Assembly (NCBI GenBank): GCA_007117405.1
Contig: SKGP01000028.1
Coordinates: 1 to 6,067 of the forward strand
Length of the DNA stretch: 6,067 nucleotides
Source: Candidatus Woesearchaeota archaeon
Lineage (GTDB): Archaea; Nanobdellota; Nanobdellia; Woesearchaeales; UBA583
Direction: 5' to 3'
The position numbers and the translations under genes were made by a program. Of the stretch, positions 1 through 6,067 are shown one piece after another (the stretch's first letter is position 1; the number at the start of each line of letters is the position of its first letter). The notes beneath the pieces are model-generated. The model ran no database searches. It was not told the origin of the DNA and saw only the letters and a list, made by a program, of their open reading frames with translations.

Positions 1-68
1 CATATAGATTTTATTTTCATGACTTAAATTTGATGAAGAAGTTTTTTAAAAGATTCTTTTACATATAA
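1..68 (+). CDS. Possible 3' end of an upstream gene (partial)
   Basis: One + frame, read from base 3, is open from the left edge to a TAA at 66-68 and would end in a basic, phenylalanine-rich tail (KKFFKRFFYI). The stop lies four bases before the next start codon at 73, which matches the tight packing elsewhere in the window. The piece is only about 21 codons, so an open frame could arise by chance in such AT-rich DNA. No family can be assigned. The other two + frames close early (tag at 5-7, taa at 25-27). Confidence 0.35.
   Translation, partial: YRFYFHDLNLMKKFFKRFFYI
42..51 (+). promoter_or_regulatory. Weak candidate archaeal TATA box for the 73-1704 gene
   Basis: The stretch TTTTTTAAAA is centred about 26 bases before the ATG at 73. 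That is where a TATA box would sit if transcription began at or next to the start codon (leaderless mRNA, common in archaea). No Shine-Dalgarno sequence precedes the ATG. AT-rich DNA produces such strings easily, and the element would lie inside the possible upstream gene, so this is tentative. Confidence 0.2.
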
Positions 69-72
69 TTTT

Positions 73-1704
73 ATGAATGATAGAGAAATTTTTTTTATAA
101 GAGGCATATTAATAATAATTGGGCTTCTTTTTTTTCTTTATGGAACTTATATGTTGTATAATGATTTATCAGAAAGATTATTTCTTGAAGAATCAGTTTT
201 TCTTTCTACGGAAGGTCTCCTGCCTATTTTCATATTATTGATAATTGGATTTTCTTTTTATTTTATTGGTAGACGTTGGACTTATTCTTTAAAATATCTG
301 GCTAATTTCTTTGTTTTTTTTGCAGTATTTTTTTTATTCATATCATTTTTCCTTTTTGCTATAAATTCAAACTCAGAGGAAATAGCACAAAGCATTCAAC
401 CCTCAATAGACTATATTGCAGCAAGCTCCATAGATATGATATTGAATGATATGCTTGAAATTGACTATGGTGCAGAATTTGATTTACTTTTATATGATAA
501 TTTTGAAATAAAAGATGTATATGTGAGAAATCTTTCTATTGATGATGCAAATTTTTTTTTAGGCAATTTAGAAATTGAAATTGATAATAATGAAGAAAAG
601 ATAGAATATTCAAAGATATTGATTTCAATGATATATAATTCATTAAATCAATATGGTGGTTTAGATACAGCAATATCTATTCCCATTTCAAGTATAAAAA
701 AGCAGTTTCAGAATTCAGGAATTAGTTTAAATGAAATTGTTGAAATACCTCCTGAAGATATTAAATTAGTTTTTCCTATAAACAATGATGCTAGTTTAAA
801 TTTTATAGTAGGCAATAATACTGTAAAAAAAACATTTGTAGTAGGTGAAATATCTGAAGATAATATAGAATTGATTTGGAAGAATTTAAATTTTGAAGAA
901 AGGGTTTCTTTTGAGACAAAAGAGAAGGTAATTAATATCATTTTGAGTCAAATTAGCAATTTTGTCCCAAATGCTGATTTACTTTCAAACTTTGAAATTC
1001 CAATTGCATCACTGACAGCATCAATCCCACAATCCTATTTAAGTATATTCTCATATGACATATTTTCTCCTGATTTAAATGTAAGATCTAATCAAATAGC
1101 TGATATGAGAGAAGATTGTACACAAGATATTTTAAATTTTTCTGAATTGTGCGATGCTATTGCTATAACCGAGTATTCAACTTTTTTAAATAGTATTATT
1201 TCTAGTGAAGATATAAATCCTGAGTTTGCTCAAAGCAATCTAGAACTAATTGAAAATTTAAATACTATAGAAAAAGTTGAAGAGTATATTTATGAAAAGA
1301 CTTCATCATGGAAGAAATATTTATTTATGTATTTCTTTTTGATTTTTTTAGCATTTGTTTCCTATTATTTGAATTTTAAGTTATTTGGAAGAGAACTTAT
1401 AAACATTCATATTCCATACTATATAAGTAAAATAAATTTATATTATACTTTGCCAAATTTCATATTTGTATTTTTAATATACTATTTTTTCAGCATTGAA
1501 AAAATTTTTGAATTTTTAAACAATTTCCAAAATGGCAATATTCCTGAGGAGTTGTTTGTAGCATTGGCAAATTTACCTGTCTTTCAAATAATACCTAACT
1601 TACTTCAGAGTATTTTTATTTATTCTTTAGTTTATTTCATTATTTCTTTTTCCTTATTTATATTTCTAAGATATCTTCTAAACAAGAAATTATCACAGTA
1701 TTAA
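73..1704 (+). CDS. Six-helix membrane protein with a large extracytoplasmic domain, function unknown
   Basis: I do not recognise this 543-residue protein. Hydrophobic segments appear at about residues 6-28, 48-66, 74-97, 415-433, 455-473 and 510-532. A hydrophilic, acidic region of about 315 residues (98-414) separates the first three from the last three. The positive-inside rule gives a consistent topology: the short basic loop GRRWTYSLK (66-74) and the C-terminal RYLLNKKLSQY lie in the cytoplasm, while the acidic loop 29-47 and the 98-414 domain lie outside. The only two cysteines, C349 and C360, are both in the outer domain and could form a disulfide. The ATG at 73 is chosen because the next methionine, residue 27, would delete most of the first helix. 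A 60-base gap and a possible separate promoter divide it from the downstream operon, so a shared role in the filament machine is only suggested by position. Confidence 0.85.
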   Translation: MNDREIFFIRGILIIIGLLFFLYGTYMLYNDLSERLFLEESVFLSTEGLLPIFILLIIGFSFYFIGRRWTYSLKYLANFFVFFAVFFLFISFFLFAINSNSEEIAQSIQPSIDYIAASSIDMILNDMLEIDYGAEFDLLLYDNFEIKDVYVRNLSIDDANFFLGNLEIEIDNNEEKIEYSKILISMIYNSLNQYGGLDTAISIPISSIKKQFQNSGISLNEIVEIPPEDIKLVFPINNDASLNFIVGNNTVKKTFVVGEISEDNIELIWKNLNFEERVSFETKEKVINIILSQISNFVPNADLLSNFEIPIASLTASIPQSYLSIFSYDIFSPDLNVRSNQIADMREDCTQDILNFSELCDAIAITEYSTFLNSIISSEDINPEFAQSNLELIENLNTIEKVEEYIYEKTSSWKKYLFMYFFLIFLAFVSYYLNFKLFGRELINIHIPYYISKINLYYTLPNFIFVFLIYYFFSIEKIFEFLNNFQNGNIPEELFVALANLPVFQIIPNLLQSIFIYSLVYFIISFSLFIFLRYLLNKKLSQY

Positions 1705-1730
1705 CATTTTTATCACTTTTAAATTATTAT

Positions 1731-1743
1731 AAAGAAATATATT
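1731..1743 (+). promoter_or_regulatory. Candidate archaeal promoter (BRE plus TATA box) of the downstream operon
   Basis: The string AAAGAAATATATT resembles a purine/A-rich BRE followed by an AT-rich TATA box. Its TATA part is centred about 26 bases before the ATG at 1765. This fits a leaderless or nearly leaderless transcript and agrees with the absence of a Shine-Dalgarno sequence. It lies in the only real intergenic gap between full genes in the window, the expected place for the promoter of the winged-helix/repeat/ATPase/TadC block. It is based on position and composition only. Confidence 0.4.
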
Positions 1744-1764
1744 GTGTGATTACAATTTTTTTTT
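1741..1764 (+). other. Small dyad followed by a T tract: operator or terminator candidate
   Basis: The arms ATTGT (1741-1745) and ACAAT (1752-1756) are inverted repeats around a 6-base centre, and they run into a tract of nine T (1756-1764) ending at the ATG. Two readings are possible. The T tract could end transcription of the upstream membrane-protein gene, since archaeal RNA polymerase can stop at U-rich tracts. Alternatively the dyad, lying between the candidate TATA box and the start, could be an operator for the winged-helix protein encoded just downstream. ATCAC, the reverse complement of GTGAT (1746-1750), also occurs at 1692-1696 and 1712-1716. Five-base arms are short and chance is a real possibility. 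Confidence 0.25.
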
Positions 1765-2214
1765 ATGCAAAACAATATTCTTACAACTCCTGTAGATAAT
1801 CTTGTTGAATATGTAAAAGTTCATAAGAATTGTAGTTTTACTGAAGTAATAAATCATTTAAAATTTCCATTGGAGATTATTGAAAAATGGTTTGTGATAT
1901 TGGAAGAGTATTCAATTGTAAAAGTTTACTATAAAGGTTTTGAGGGATATATAAGTTATGTTGAAAAAGAAGACCTAAAGAAATCTAAAGAGGGAGAAAT
2001 AGATATTGATAATTTGAAAAAAATATTCATATTAAAATCCCAAGATAAAAATTTTTCATATGAAAAGATGAGACAGTTATGGCCTATTTTCATTTCTGAA
2101 TATGAAAGAGACATAATGCAACTTTTTCAAGATAAGGCAAAAGAAAGAGGATATTCAATTGAAAAAATTGATAAAGCATGGATACAATTTAAAAAGGAAT
2201 TGGTAATATTTTAA
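1765..2214 (+). CDS. Winged helix-turn-helix protein with a C-terminal helical region
   Basis: The first 67 or so residues of this 149-residue protein read as a winged-helix domain. There is a first helix (about 9-20), a second helix with the SFTEVINHLKFP segment (24-35), a third helix (35-48, PLEIIEKWFVILEE), then two short strands forming the wing (about 51-66, IVKVYYKGFEGYISYV). Residues 80-149 are charged and probably helical (YEKMRQLWPIFISEYERD), of no family I can name. There are no membrane segments, so it is cytoplasmic. The ATG at 1765 is the only start that keeps the domain whole; the next methionine is at residue 102. It is the first gene of the compact block, two bases ahead of the repeat protein. 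It may regulate the operon, or the fold may serve protein-protein contacts within the assembly. My recollection that DPANN genomes carry similar wHTH modules near or fused to coiled-coil proteins is not testable here. Confidence 0.8.
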   Translation: MQNNILTTPVDNLVEYVKVHKNCSFTEVINHLKFPLEIIEKWFVILEEYSIVKVYYKGFEGYISYVEKEDLKKSKEGEIDIDNLKKIFILKSQDKNFSYEKMRQLWPIFISEYERDIMQLFQDKAKERGYSIEKIDKAWIQFKKELVIF

Positions 2215-2223
2215 AAATGGTAA
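2212..2223 (+). promoter_or_regulatory. Stop-start junction without a ribosome binding site
   Basis: The stop TAA of the winged-helix gene, two A residues and the next ATG form TAAAAATGGTAA, which recurs exactly at the junction 5988-5999. No Shine-Dalgarno sequence lies at a useful distance; the nearest purine run (AAGGA, 2194-2198) is 18 bases away. The arrangement suggests translational coupling by reinitiation. Confidence 0.35.
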
Positions 2224-3665
2224 TTGACATTGATAGTTTTTTAGATAGATTTGAAGAACAAAAAGAAGAAGTAGTTAAGGAAGAAGAGGTTTCTCTTGAG
2301 TTTGAATCTGATTTAAAGAATAGGATAAAAAATTATGAAACTGAAGGTATTCAGGGAGATTTTTTGCTTTTAAAAAAAATATATGATGAAATTAAAAAAT
2401 TTGATGAAAGCATACCTGTGAGATTTGCTGACATAGAAAAATCAGGAGCCGCATCATTAAAAGTTCTTGGAAATAAATATTCTCGTGATTTTTATAATAA
2501 ACTTAAAGAAAATGTTTCTATTTTACAATCAAAAATAAATGAACATATGCTAAAATTAGACCAGGTTATAAATACAGATCAATACCATTCAATAATACAT
2601 GAATTTGATGAAATTTTAAAGCTTTATTCTATATTTCCAAAAGAGTTTTACAAGGAAAAAAGTGCGATTTATTTAGATATAAAAAAAAGAGAAGTTGCAA
2701 TTAACAGAAGTATAGAAGAGTATAAACAAAGTAAACTTACAAATCTTAAATCTGAATTAAAAAAAGCATCTTATAATCTTTCTAAAAGTTTAGTACCTGG
2801 CAACCTTTATGCTGTTGAAGAAAACATGGAAAAATTGCATTCAATTTTGTTATCTGTCCCTAAGATATTTATGTCAGATATCTCAAAAGAAAAAGTAGTT
2901 ATATCTGCTTTACTTATGAAATCGCAAAATTATCTTAGAGAAGAATATGTTAGGGAATTTAAAGATAGAAAAAATAGAATTGATATTTTGACTTTGAGAT
3001 ATCGTGATTGTATTATTAAAAATGACTTTGAAAAAACTTTAGTAACATATGATGAAATAATATTTCAGTTTGAGAAACTTCCTGATGTGTTTCTTGAAGA
3101 AAAAGTTAAGGTTTATGCTCAAATAAATGAACTTTATACTTTAATAAATGATTTACTTATGAAAAATAATGTTTCTCTATTTTTTGAAACATACAATTCT
3201 AGTAGAATCCTAGAAGAAGCAAGAGACTACATTCGTCATATAAAGACTTCAAAAATAGTAAATAGAAAAGGACTTGAGGATTTAAAAGAAAAATTACATA
3301 AAGTTTCAGATAGATTTTCAAATGAAAAAAAAGAGATATTGATAACAATTGAGAAATTAATTAAACTTGCTGAAACTAGAAAAATTCAAAACCAAAAATC
3401 TCAGGTTTTAAAAGACGATAATGAATTAGATAAAACTTCAATTATAAAAAATTCTAATGACACTGATTCGAGATTTAAAGGAAGCATATTAGAAGATATT
3501 AATGGCAAGTATCAAAAACTTAAGAACTCTTCTGATCCACAGGAAATCAAATTATTATATAAAGAAATTTCTTCTCAACTAAATACGATAGCACTTCCAA
3601 AAAAACTTAAAGATGATACTATAAAAAAAGTAAATTCAATTGTTGCTTCAAAAAAATTTAATTAA
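2217..3665 (+). CDS. Cytoplasmic all-helical repeat protein (about 74-residue units)
   Basis: This 482-residue protein is rich in Lys, Glu, Ile and Leu, has no membrane segment or signal peptide, and reads as almost entirely helical. After an acidic N-terminus (1-35) it carries a recurring motif of the form [YF]-D-E-I, six to seven residues, hydrophobic-P-x-x-F, then E-K or a similar pair. Clear copies start at residues 56, 130, 204 and 278, with prolines at 67, 141, 215 and 289. A fifth copy without the proline lies at about 353-386 and a looser sixth at 448-478. A charged, probably disordered linker (about 388-425) precedes the last copy. No Walker A or other catalytic motif is visible, so it is not FlaH, and the repeats argue against an SMC-type coiled coil. 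The start codon follows the preceding stop by two bases and the stop precedes the ATPase start by one base. A scaffold or adaptor for the adjacent motor is an inference from operon position. Confidence 0.85.
   Translation: MVIDIDSFLDRFEEQKEEVVKEEEVSLEFESDLKNRIKNYETEGIQGDFLLLKKIYDEIKKFDESIPVRFADIEKSGAASLKVLGNKYSRDFYNKLKENVSILQSKINEHMLKLDQVINTDQYHSIIHEFDEILKLYSIFPKEFYKEKSAIYLDIKKREVAINRSIEEYKQSKLTNLKSELKKASYNLSKSLVPGNLYAVEENMEKLHSILLSVPKIFMSDISKEKVVISALLMKSQNYLREEYVREFKDRKNRIDILTLRYRDCIIKNDFEKTLVTYDEIIFQFEKLPDVFLEEKVKVYAQINELYTLINDLLMKNNVSLFFETYNSSRILEEARDYIRHIKTSKIVNRKGLEDLKEKLHKVSDRFSNEKKEILITIEKLIKLAETRKIQNQKSQVLKDDNELDKTSIIKNSNDTDSRFKGSILEDINGKYQKLKNSSDPQEIKLLYKEISSQLNTIALPKKLKDDTIKKVNSIVASKKFN
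2382..3374 (+). repeat. Degenerate protein-level repeat array inside the helical-repeat protein
   Basis: This spans residues 56-386 of the protein. Successive motif copies are YDEIKKFDESIPVRF, FDEILKLYSIFPKEF, MEKLHSILLSVPKIF, YDEIIFQFEKLPDVF and LEDLKEKLHKVSDRF. The anchor prolines are encoded at 2415, 2637, 2859 and 3081, exactly 222 bases apart. The fifth copy has serine (3306) at a 225-base step. Each unit adds a long charged helix between motifs, giving roughly three helices per unit. Nucleotide identity between copies is low, so the duplication is old and held by structure. Confidence 0.75.
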
Positions 3666-3666
3666 A

Positions 3667-5178
3667 ATGGAAATAATAGACAAATATGATTTGAAATTTG
3701 AAAATAGTAAAATACCAATTGTAATTCATGGTGAAAAAAATGATTTTGTAAAAACTTATGAAGTGGGTATACTTGAAACAGGAAGGTATACTCAATTCGT
3801 AATTGAAAAAATTAAAGAAGATTTGTTAAGAGAAGGGATTTTTGAAAAAACAGATGAAAACTTTGATTATGAGTCTTTAAAAAAAGCATATATTGCAAAA
3901 GTTGAAGAATTACTTAAATTTTATCTACCAATGATTAGTACTGAGATGAAAGACAAACTTATTACATATATTGTACAAAAAAGTTTAGATTTAGGATTTG
4001 TAGATATATTAATTTCAGATTCAAATATAGAAGAGATAACAATAAATGGTTCCGAGTCTACAGTTATGATCTATCATAGAAAACATGGGTGGCTTAAGAC
4101 TAATTTGAAATTTTTATCTGATGAGGAAATAAAAAATATAGCATCTCGTGTTGCTCTGGAAAATAAGAAATTTTTTTCAAATTTAAATCCACTATTGGAT
4201 GCGCACTTAAGGGGAGGACACAGGGTTAATGCTACTTTAGATCCAATTTCAACAAAAGGGAGTACAATTACAATAAGAAGATTTTCTGATAAACCTTGGA
4301 CTGTTTCGGATTTGATTAATTCAAAAACTTCATCTTCAATTGCACTTGCCTTGATTTGGATTGCAATTGAAAATGAAATGTCTATAATTGTTGCAGGAGG
4401 TACTGGTTCGGGTAAAACCTCATTTCTTAATGCTATAAGTTCTTTTATACCAGCAGACCAGAGAATAATTTCTGTTGAGGATACAAGAGAAATAAGACTT
4501 CCAGAATATTGTCACTGGGTTCCTATGGAGGCAAGACAACCTAATCAAGAAAACAAAGGTGGCATATCAATGCTTGATTTAATTGTAAACTCCTTGAGAA
4601 TGAGACCCGATAGAATAATTATTGGTGAAATTAGAAAAAAGCAAGAGGCTGAAGTTCTATTTGAAGCAATGAGAACAGGCCACAGTGTTTATGGTACTTT
4701 TCACGCAAATACGGCTAATGAAACAGTACTAAGACTTGCAAGTTCACCTATTGAAATTCCAAAAATAACTTTAAGTGCGCTTGGTCTTGTTGTTGTTGAA
4801 CATAGAGATAGAAGGTCGGGACAGAGGATGACACTTCAAGTTGCAGAAATAACTGAGAAAGGTGAAGAAAATGTAATATTACAATATAATCCCAAAACTA
4901 AAAAACATTTTTTCAAAAATAAACCTTTGGCTTTATTAAAAAAATTAGATGAATTTAGTGGTATTTCCGAAGAAGAATTCTTTTCACAGTTAAAAGAAAA
5001 AGCAATTGTTTTAGAGTATTTGGCAAGATATAAAATAAATGAGATTGGAAAGGTAGGTGAAGTTATAAATATGTATTATAACGATAAAGACAATTTAATG
5101 AATTTAGTAAAAAACAAGTTAAAGCTTCTTCATGATGAAAATAAATTAAAATCAAAGCTTTCTACAAAAAATAAATGA
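3667..5178 (+). CDS. Type IV filament/type II secretion-like motor ATPase (FlaI/PilT/VirB11 family, TadA-like)
   Basis: This 503-residue cytoplasmic hexameric-type ATPase would power assembly of a type IV pilus-like filament or secretion. Numbering from the ATG at 3667: an N-terminal helical region (about 1-100) leads into the family's N2-like domain (about 110-215, with DILISDSNIEEITING and later ITIRRF). The RecA-like core follows with Walker A GGTGSGKTS (244-252), the Asp box EDTRE (271-275), Walker B RPDRIIIGEIR (313-323, catalytic Glu321) and the His box GHSVYGTFHAN (338-348, with His339 and His346). All nucleotide-site residues are present, so it should be active. The C-terminal region is typical for the archaeal family, then ends in a Lys-rich tail of about 30 residues. 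A start at 3640 is possible but would overlap the upstream gene by 26 bases; 3667 follows its stop by one base and matches other junctions. The gene overlaps the TadC-like gene by ATGA. Archaellum FlaI is less likely because no FlaH precedes it. Confidence 0.93.
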   Translation: MEIIDKYDLKFENSKIPIVIHGEKNDFVKTYEVGILETGRYTQFVIEKIKEDLLREGIFEKTDENFDYESLKKAYIAKVEELLKFYLPMISTEMKDKLITYIVQKSLDLGFVDILISDSNIEEITINGSESTVMIYHRKHGWLKTNLKFLSDEEIKNIASRVALENKKFFSNLNPLLDAHLRGGHRVNATLDPISTKGSTITIRRFSDKPWTVSDLINSKTSSSIALALIWIAIENEMSIIVAGGTGSGKTSFLNAISSFIPADQRIISVEDTREIRLPEYCHWVPMEARQPNQENKGGISMLDLIVNSLRMRPDRIIIGEIRKKQEAEVLFEAMRTGHSVYGTFHANTANETVLRLASSPIEIPKITLSALGLVVVEHRDRRSGQRMTLQVAEITEKGEENVILQYNPKTKKHFFKNKPLALLKKLDEFSGISEEEFFSQLKEKAIVLEYLARYKINEIGKVGEVINMYYNDKDNLMNLVKNKLKLLHDENKLKSKLSTKNK

Positions 5179-5990
5179 TTTCAAATTTCATAAGAGGAAT
5201 AGTAAAAAAAAATCCCCAATTAAAACTAAAATTAAAAAAAGCTGGAAGCAAGCAAACACCTTTTCAGTATGTATATCAATCTCTTTTTATGACTGGTTTT
5301 AGTATTGCTGCTCTGGGTTTTGTAATTTATATGGTATTTAATAATAATTTATTTAATCTTTTTCTAGGATTTGGTTTTCTTATATTATTCTCTCCAGTTC
5401 TTTATAGATTTTGGTTTGGTTTTGTTGATGTACAAATTAGAAAGTATGGGCGTGAGCTTGATGGTGATATTCTTTTTGTTTCTGAATTTTTTTTAGTAAG
5501 TTTAGAGTCTGGCCTTCCTCTTGGTAATGCCATTCAAAGGTTAAGTGAATTGAAAAGGCCAGGAGGAAGGTTTTTTAAAAAAATTTATATAGAATTTAAA
5601 ACAGGAAAAGACCTTGAAAAAGCCATAGAAGATGCTTCTGAATACTCTCCATCTGAGAGTATGAAAATACTTCTGAAAAGGCTTAAAGATAGTTTGAGTA
5701 TAGGTGTTGATTTAAGAGTTGTTCTTAAAAATTTTATATTAGAATCTTCAGAAAAAAAAATAGTTGAAATTAAAGCATTTTCAAAAAAATTAAATCCTGT
5801 TATTATGATGTATCTTTTAATAGGAATTGTTTTGCCTTCCCTAGGTATAACTTTTTTTATCTTAGCTGCAGCTTTGCTAGACATAACTCCTGAATTTTTA
5901 AAATGGCTTCTTGCATTAATTTTCATAGTTATGTTTTTATTTCAGTATCTTTCATACTCTTCTTTTAAATTTGGTAAATCAACATTATAA
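5175..5990 (+). CDS. TadC/GspF-like platform membrane protein (single T2SSF module)
   Basis: This 271-residue protein is the likely inner-membrane platform that the neighbouring ATPase acts on. Predicted helices lie at about residues 36-56, 59-79, 208-235 and 241-261. Between the second and third is a helical cytoplasmic domain (about 85-205) with the T2SSF hallmark: the FFLVSLESGLPLGNAI stretch (105-120), a basic segment, then DLEKAIEDASEYSPSESMK (146-164). A proline sits in the third helix (LPSLGITFFIL). This fold matches one T2SSF (PF00482-type) domain; archaellum FlaJ and many archaeal pilus platforms carry two in about 500 or more residues, so this gene represents roughly half. The second half may be the next gene. 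The basic N-terminus (KKNPQLKLKLKKAG) should be cytoplasmic. Translation starts within the ATPase stop (ATGA), so the two are probably coupled and made in fixed proportion. Confidence 0.9.
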   Translation: MISNFIRGIVKKNPQLKLKLKKAGSKQTPFQYVYQSLFMTGFSIAALGFVIYMVFNNNLFNLFLGFGFLILFSPVLYRFWFGFVDVQIRKYGRELDGDILFVSEFFLVSLESGLPLGNAIQRLSELKRPGGRFFKKIYIEFKTGKDLEKAIEDASEYSPSESMKILLKRLKDSLSIGVDLRVVLKNFILESSEKKIVEIKAFSKKLNPVIMMYLLIGIVLPSLGITFFILAAALLDITPEFLKWLLALIFIVMFLFQYLSYSSFKFGKSTL

Positions 5991-5992
5991 AA

Positions 5993-6067
5993 ATGGTAAA
6001 TGTAAATAAAATAAATAAATTTGAAGTTGGAAAAGCATTAGCACCAGAAAAAATTTACAAACTTAAA
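5993..6067 (+). CDS. 5' end of the next operon gene, truncated by the window (possible second TadC-like subunit)
   Basis: An ATG two bases after the TadC stop opens a frame that runs to the window edge, giving 25 codons (it begins MVNVNKINKFEVGKALAPEK). The segment is hydrophilic and basic and shows no domain. The start context repeats exactly that of the helical-repeat gene (TAAAAATGGTAA). In archaea with split platforms a second T2SSF-domain protein commonly follows the first, and that is the leading guess, but the visible residues cannot confirm it. Confidence 0.65.
   Translation, partial: MVNVNKINKFEVGKALAPEKIYKLK

Noticed and set aside
1..3. CAT at the left edge as the start of a divergent - strand gene
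   Set aside because: Only one codon would be visible, so nothing can be supported.
61..68. ACATATAA as a TATA box for the first full gene
   Set aside because: It ends only four bases before the ATG, which would place the transcription start well inside the coding region.
708..941. Open frame on the - strand inside the membrane-protein gene
   Set aside because: It lies wholly opposite a well-supported gene, has a composition typical of reverse-complemented AT-rich coding DNA, and shows no recognisable domain.
2194..2198. AAGGA as a Shine-Dalgarno for the helical-repeat gene
   Set aside because: It is 18 bases from the ATG, too far for normal pairing, and none of the other genes has such a site.
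2217..3665. Repeat protein as an SMC/Rad50-type coiled coil or as FlaH
   Set aside because: There is no Walker A or ABC signature, and the proline-anchored 74-residue periodicity fits helical repeats better than a continuous coiled coil.
3640..3666. Upstream ATG for the ATPase, adding nine residues
   Set aside because: It would overlap the helical-repeat gene by 26 bases. The ATG at 3667 follows the stop by one base, like the other junctions, and the extra residues add no part of the family domain.
5585..5926. Open frame on the - strand opposite the TadC-like gene
   Set aside because: The + strand frame carries clear T2SSF features; the antisense product has no motif or supporting start context.
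1..6067. tRNA or rRNA genes, CRISPR arrays, insertion sequences, prepilin signal peptides
   Set aside because: No GC-rich structured stretch, regularly spaced DNA repeat, transposase frame or short basic-plus-hydrophobic class III signal sequence was seen on either strand.

Overview
The window is a very AT-rich, tightly packed segment in which every gene lies on the + strand. It most likely comes from an archaeon, probably a small-genome DPANN-type lineage (Woesearchaeota/Pacearchaeota-like). The arguments are the archaeal FlaI/PilT/VirB11-type secretion ATPase, a single-module TadC/GspF-like membrane protein next to it, and a winged-helix protein next to a helical-repeat protein. Start codons also lack Shine-Dalgarno sequences, and candidate TATA boxes lie about 26 bases upstream of two start codons. 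TGA is used once as a stop, so the code is standard. The exact phylum is an inference; no rRNA or other marker gene is present.

Layout: bases 1-68 may hold the last codons of an upstream gene. 73-1704 encodes a six-helix membrane protein with a large extracytoplasmic domain that I do not recognise. A 60-base gap (1705-1764) follows, with a promoter-like element, a small dyad and a T tract. A compact block then begins: a 149-residue winged-helix protein (1765-2214), a 482-residue protein built from about 74-residue helical repeats (2217-3665), a type IV pilus/type II secretion-like ATPase (3667-5178), a TadC/GspF-like inner-membrane platform protein (5175-5990), and the first 25 codons of another gene (5993 onward). 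Within this block genes are separated by 1-2 bases or overlap by 4, so they are almost certainly one transcription unit.

How the genes may work together: the ATPase and the GspF-like platform are the motor and membrane base of a type IV filament or secretion machine. The winged-helix and helical-repeat proteins are co-transcribed just ahead of the motor, where an archaellum operon would carry FlaH; neither shows a Walker A motif. This suggests a non-archaellum pilus-like apparatus with lineage-specific cytoplasmic accessory or regulatory parts. No pilin or prepilin signal is seen in the window. The most striking structural feature is the repeat in the 482-residue protein, where four prolines sit exactly 74 residues apart.
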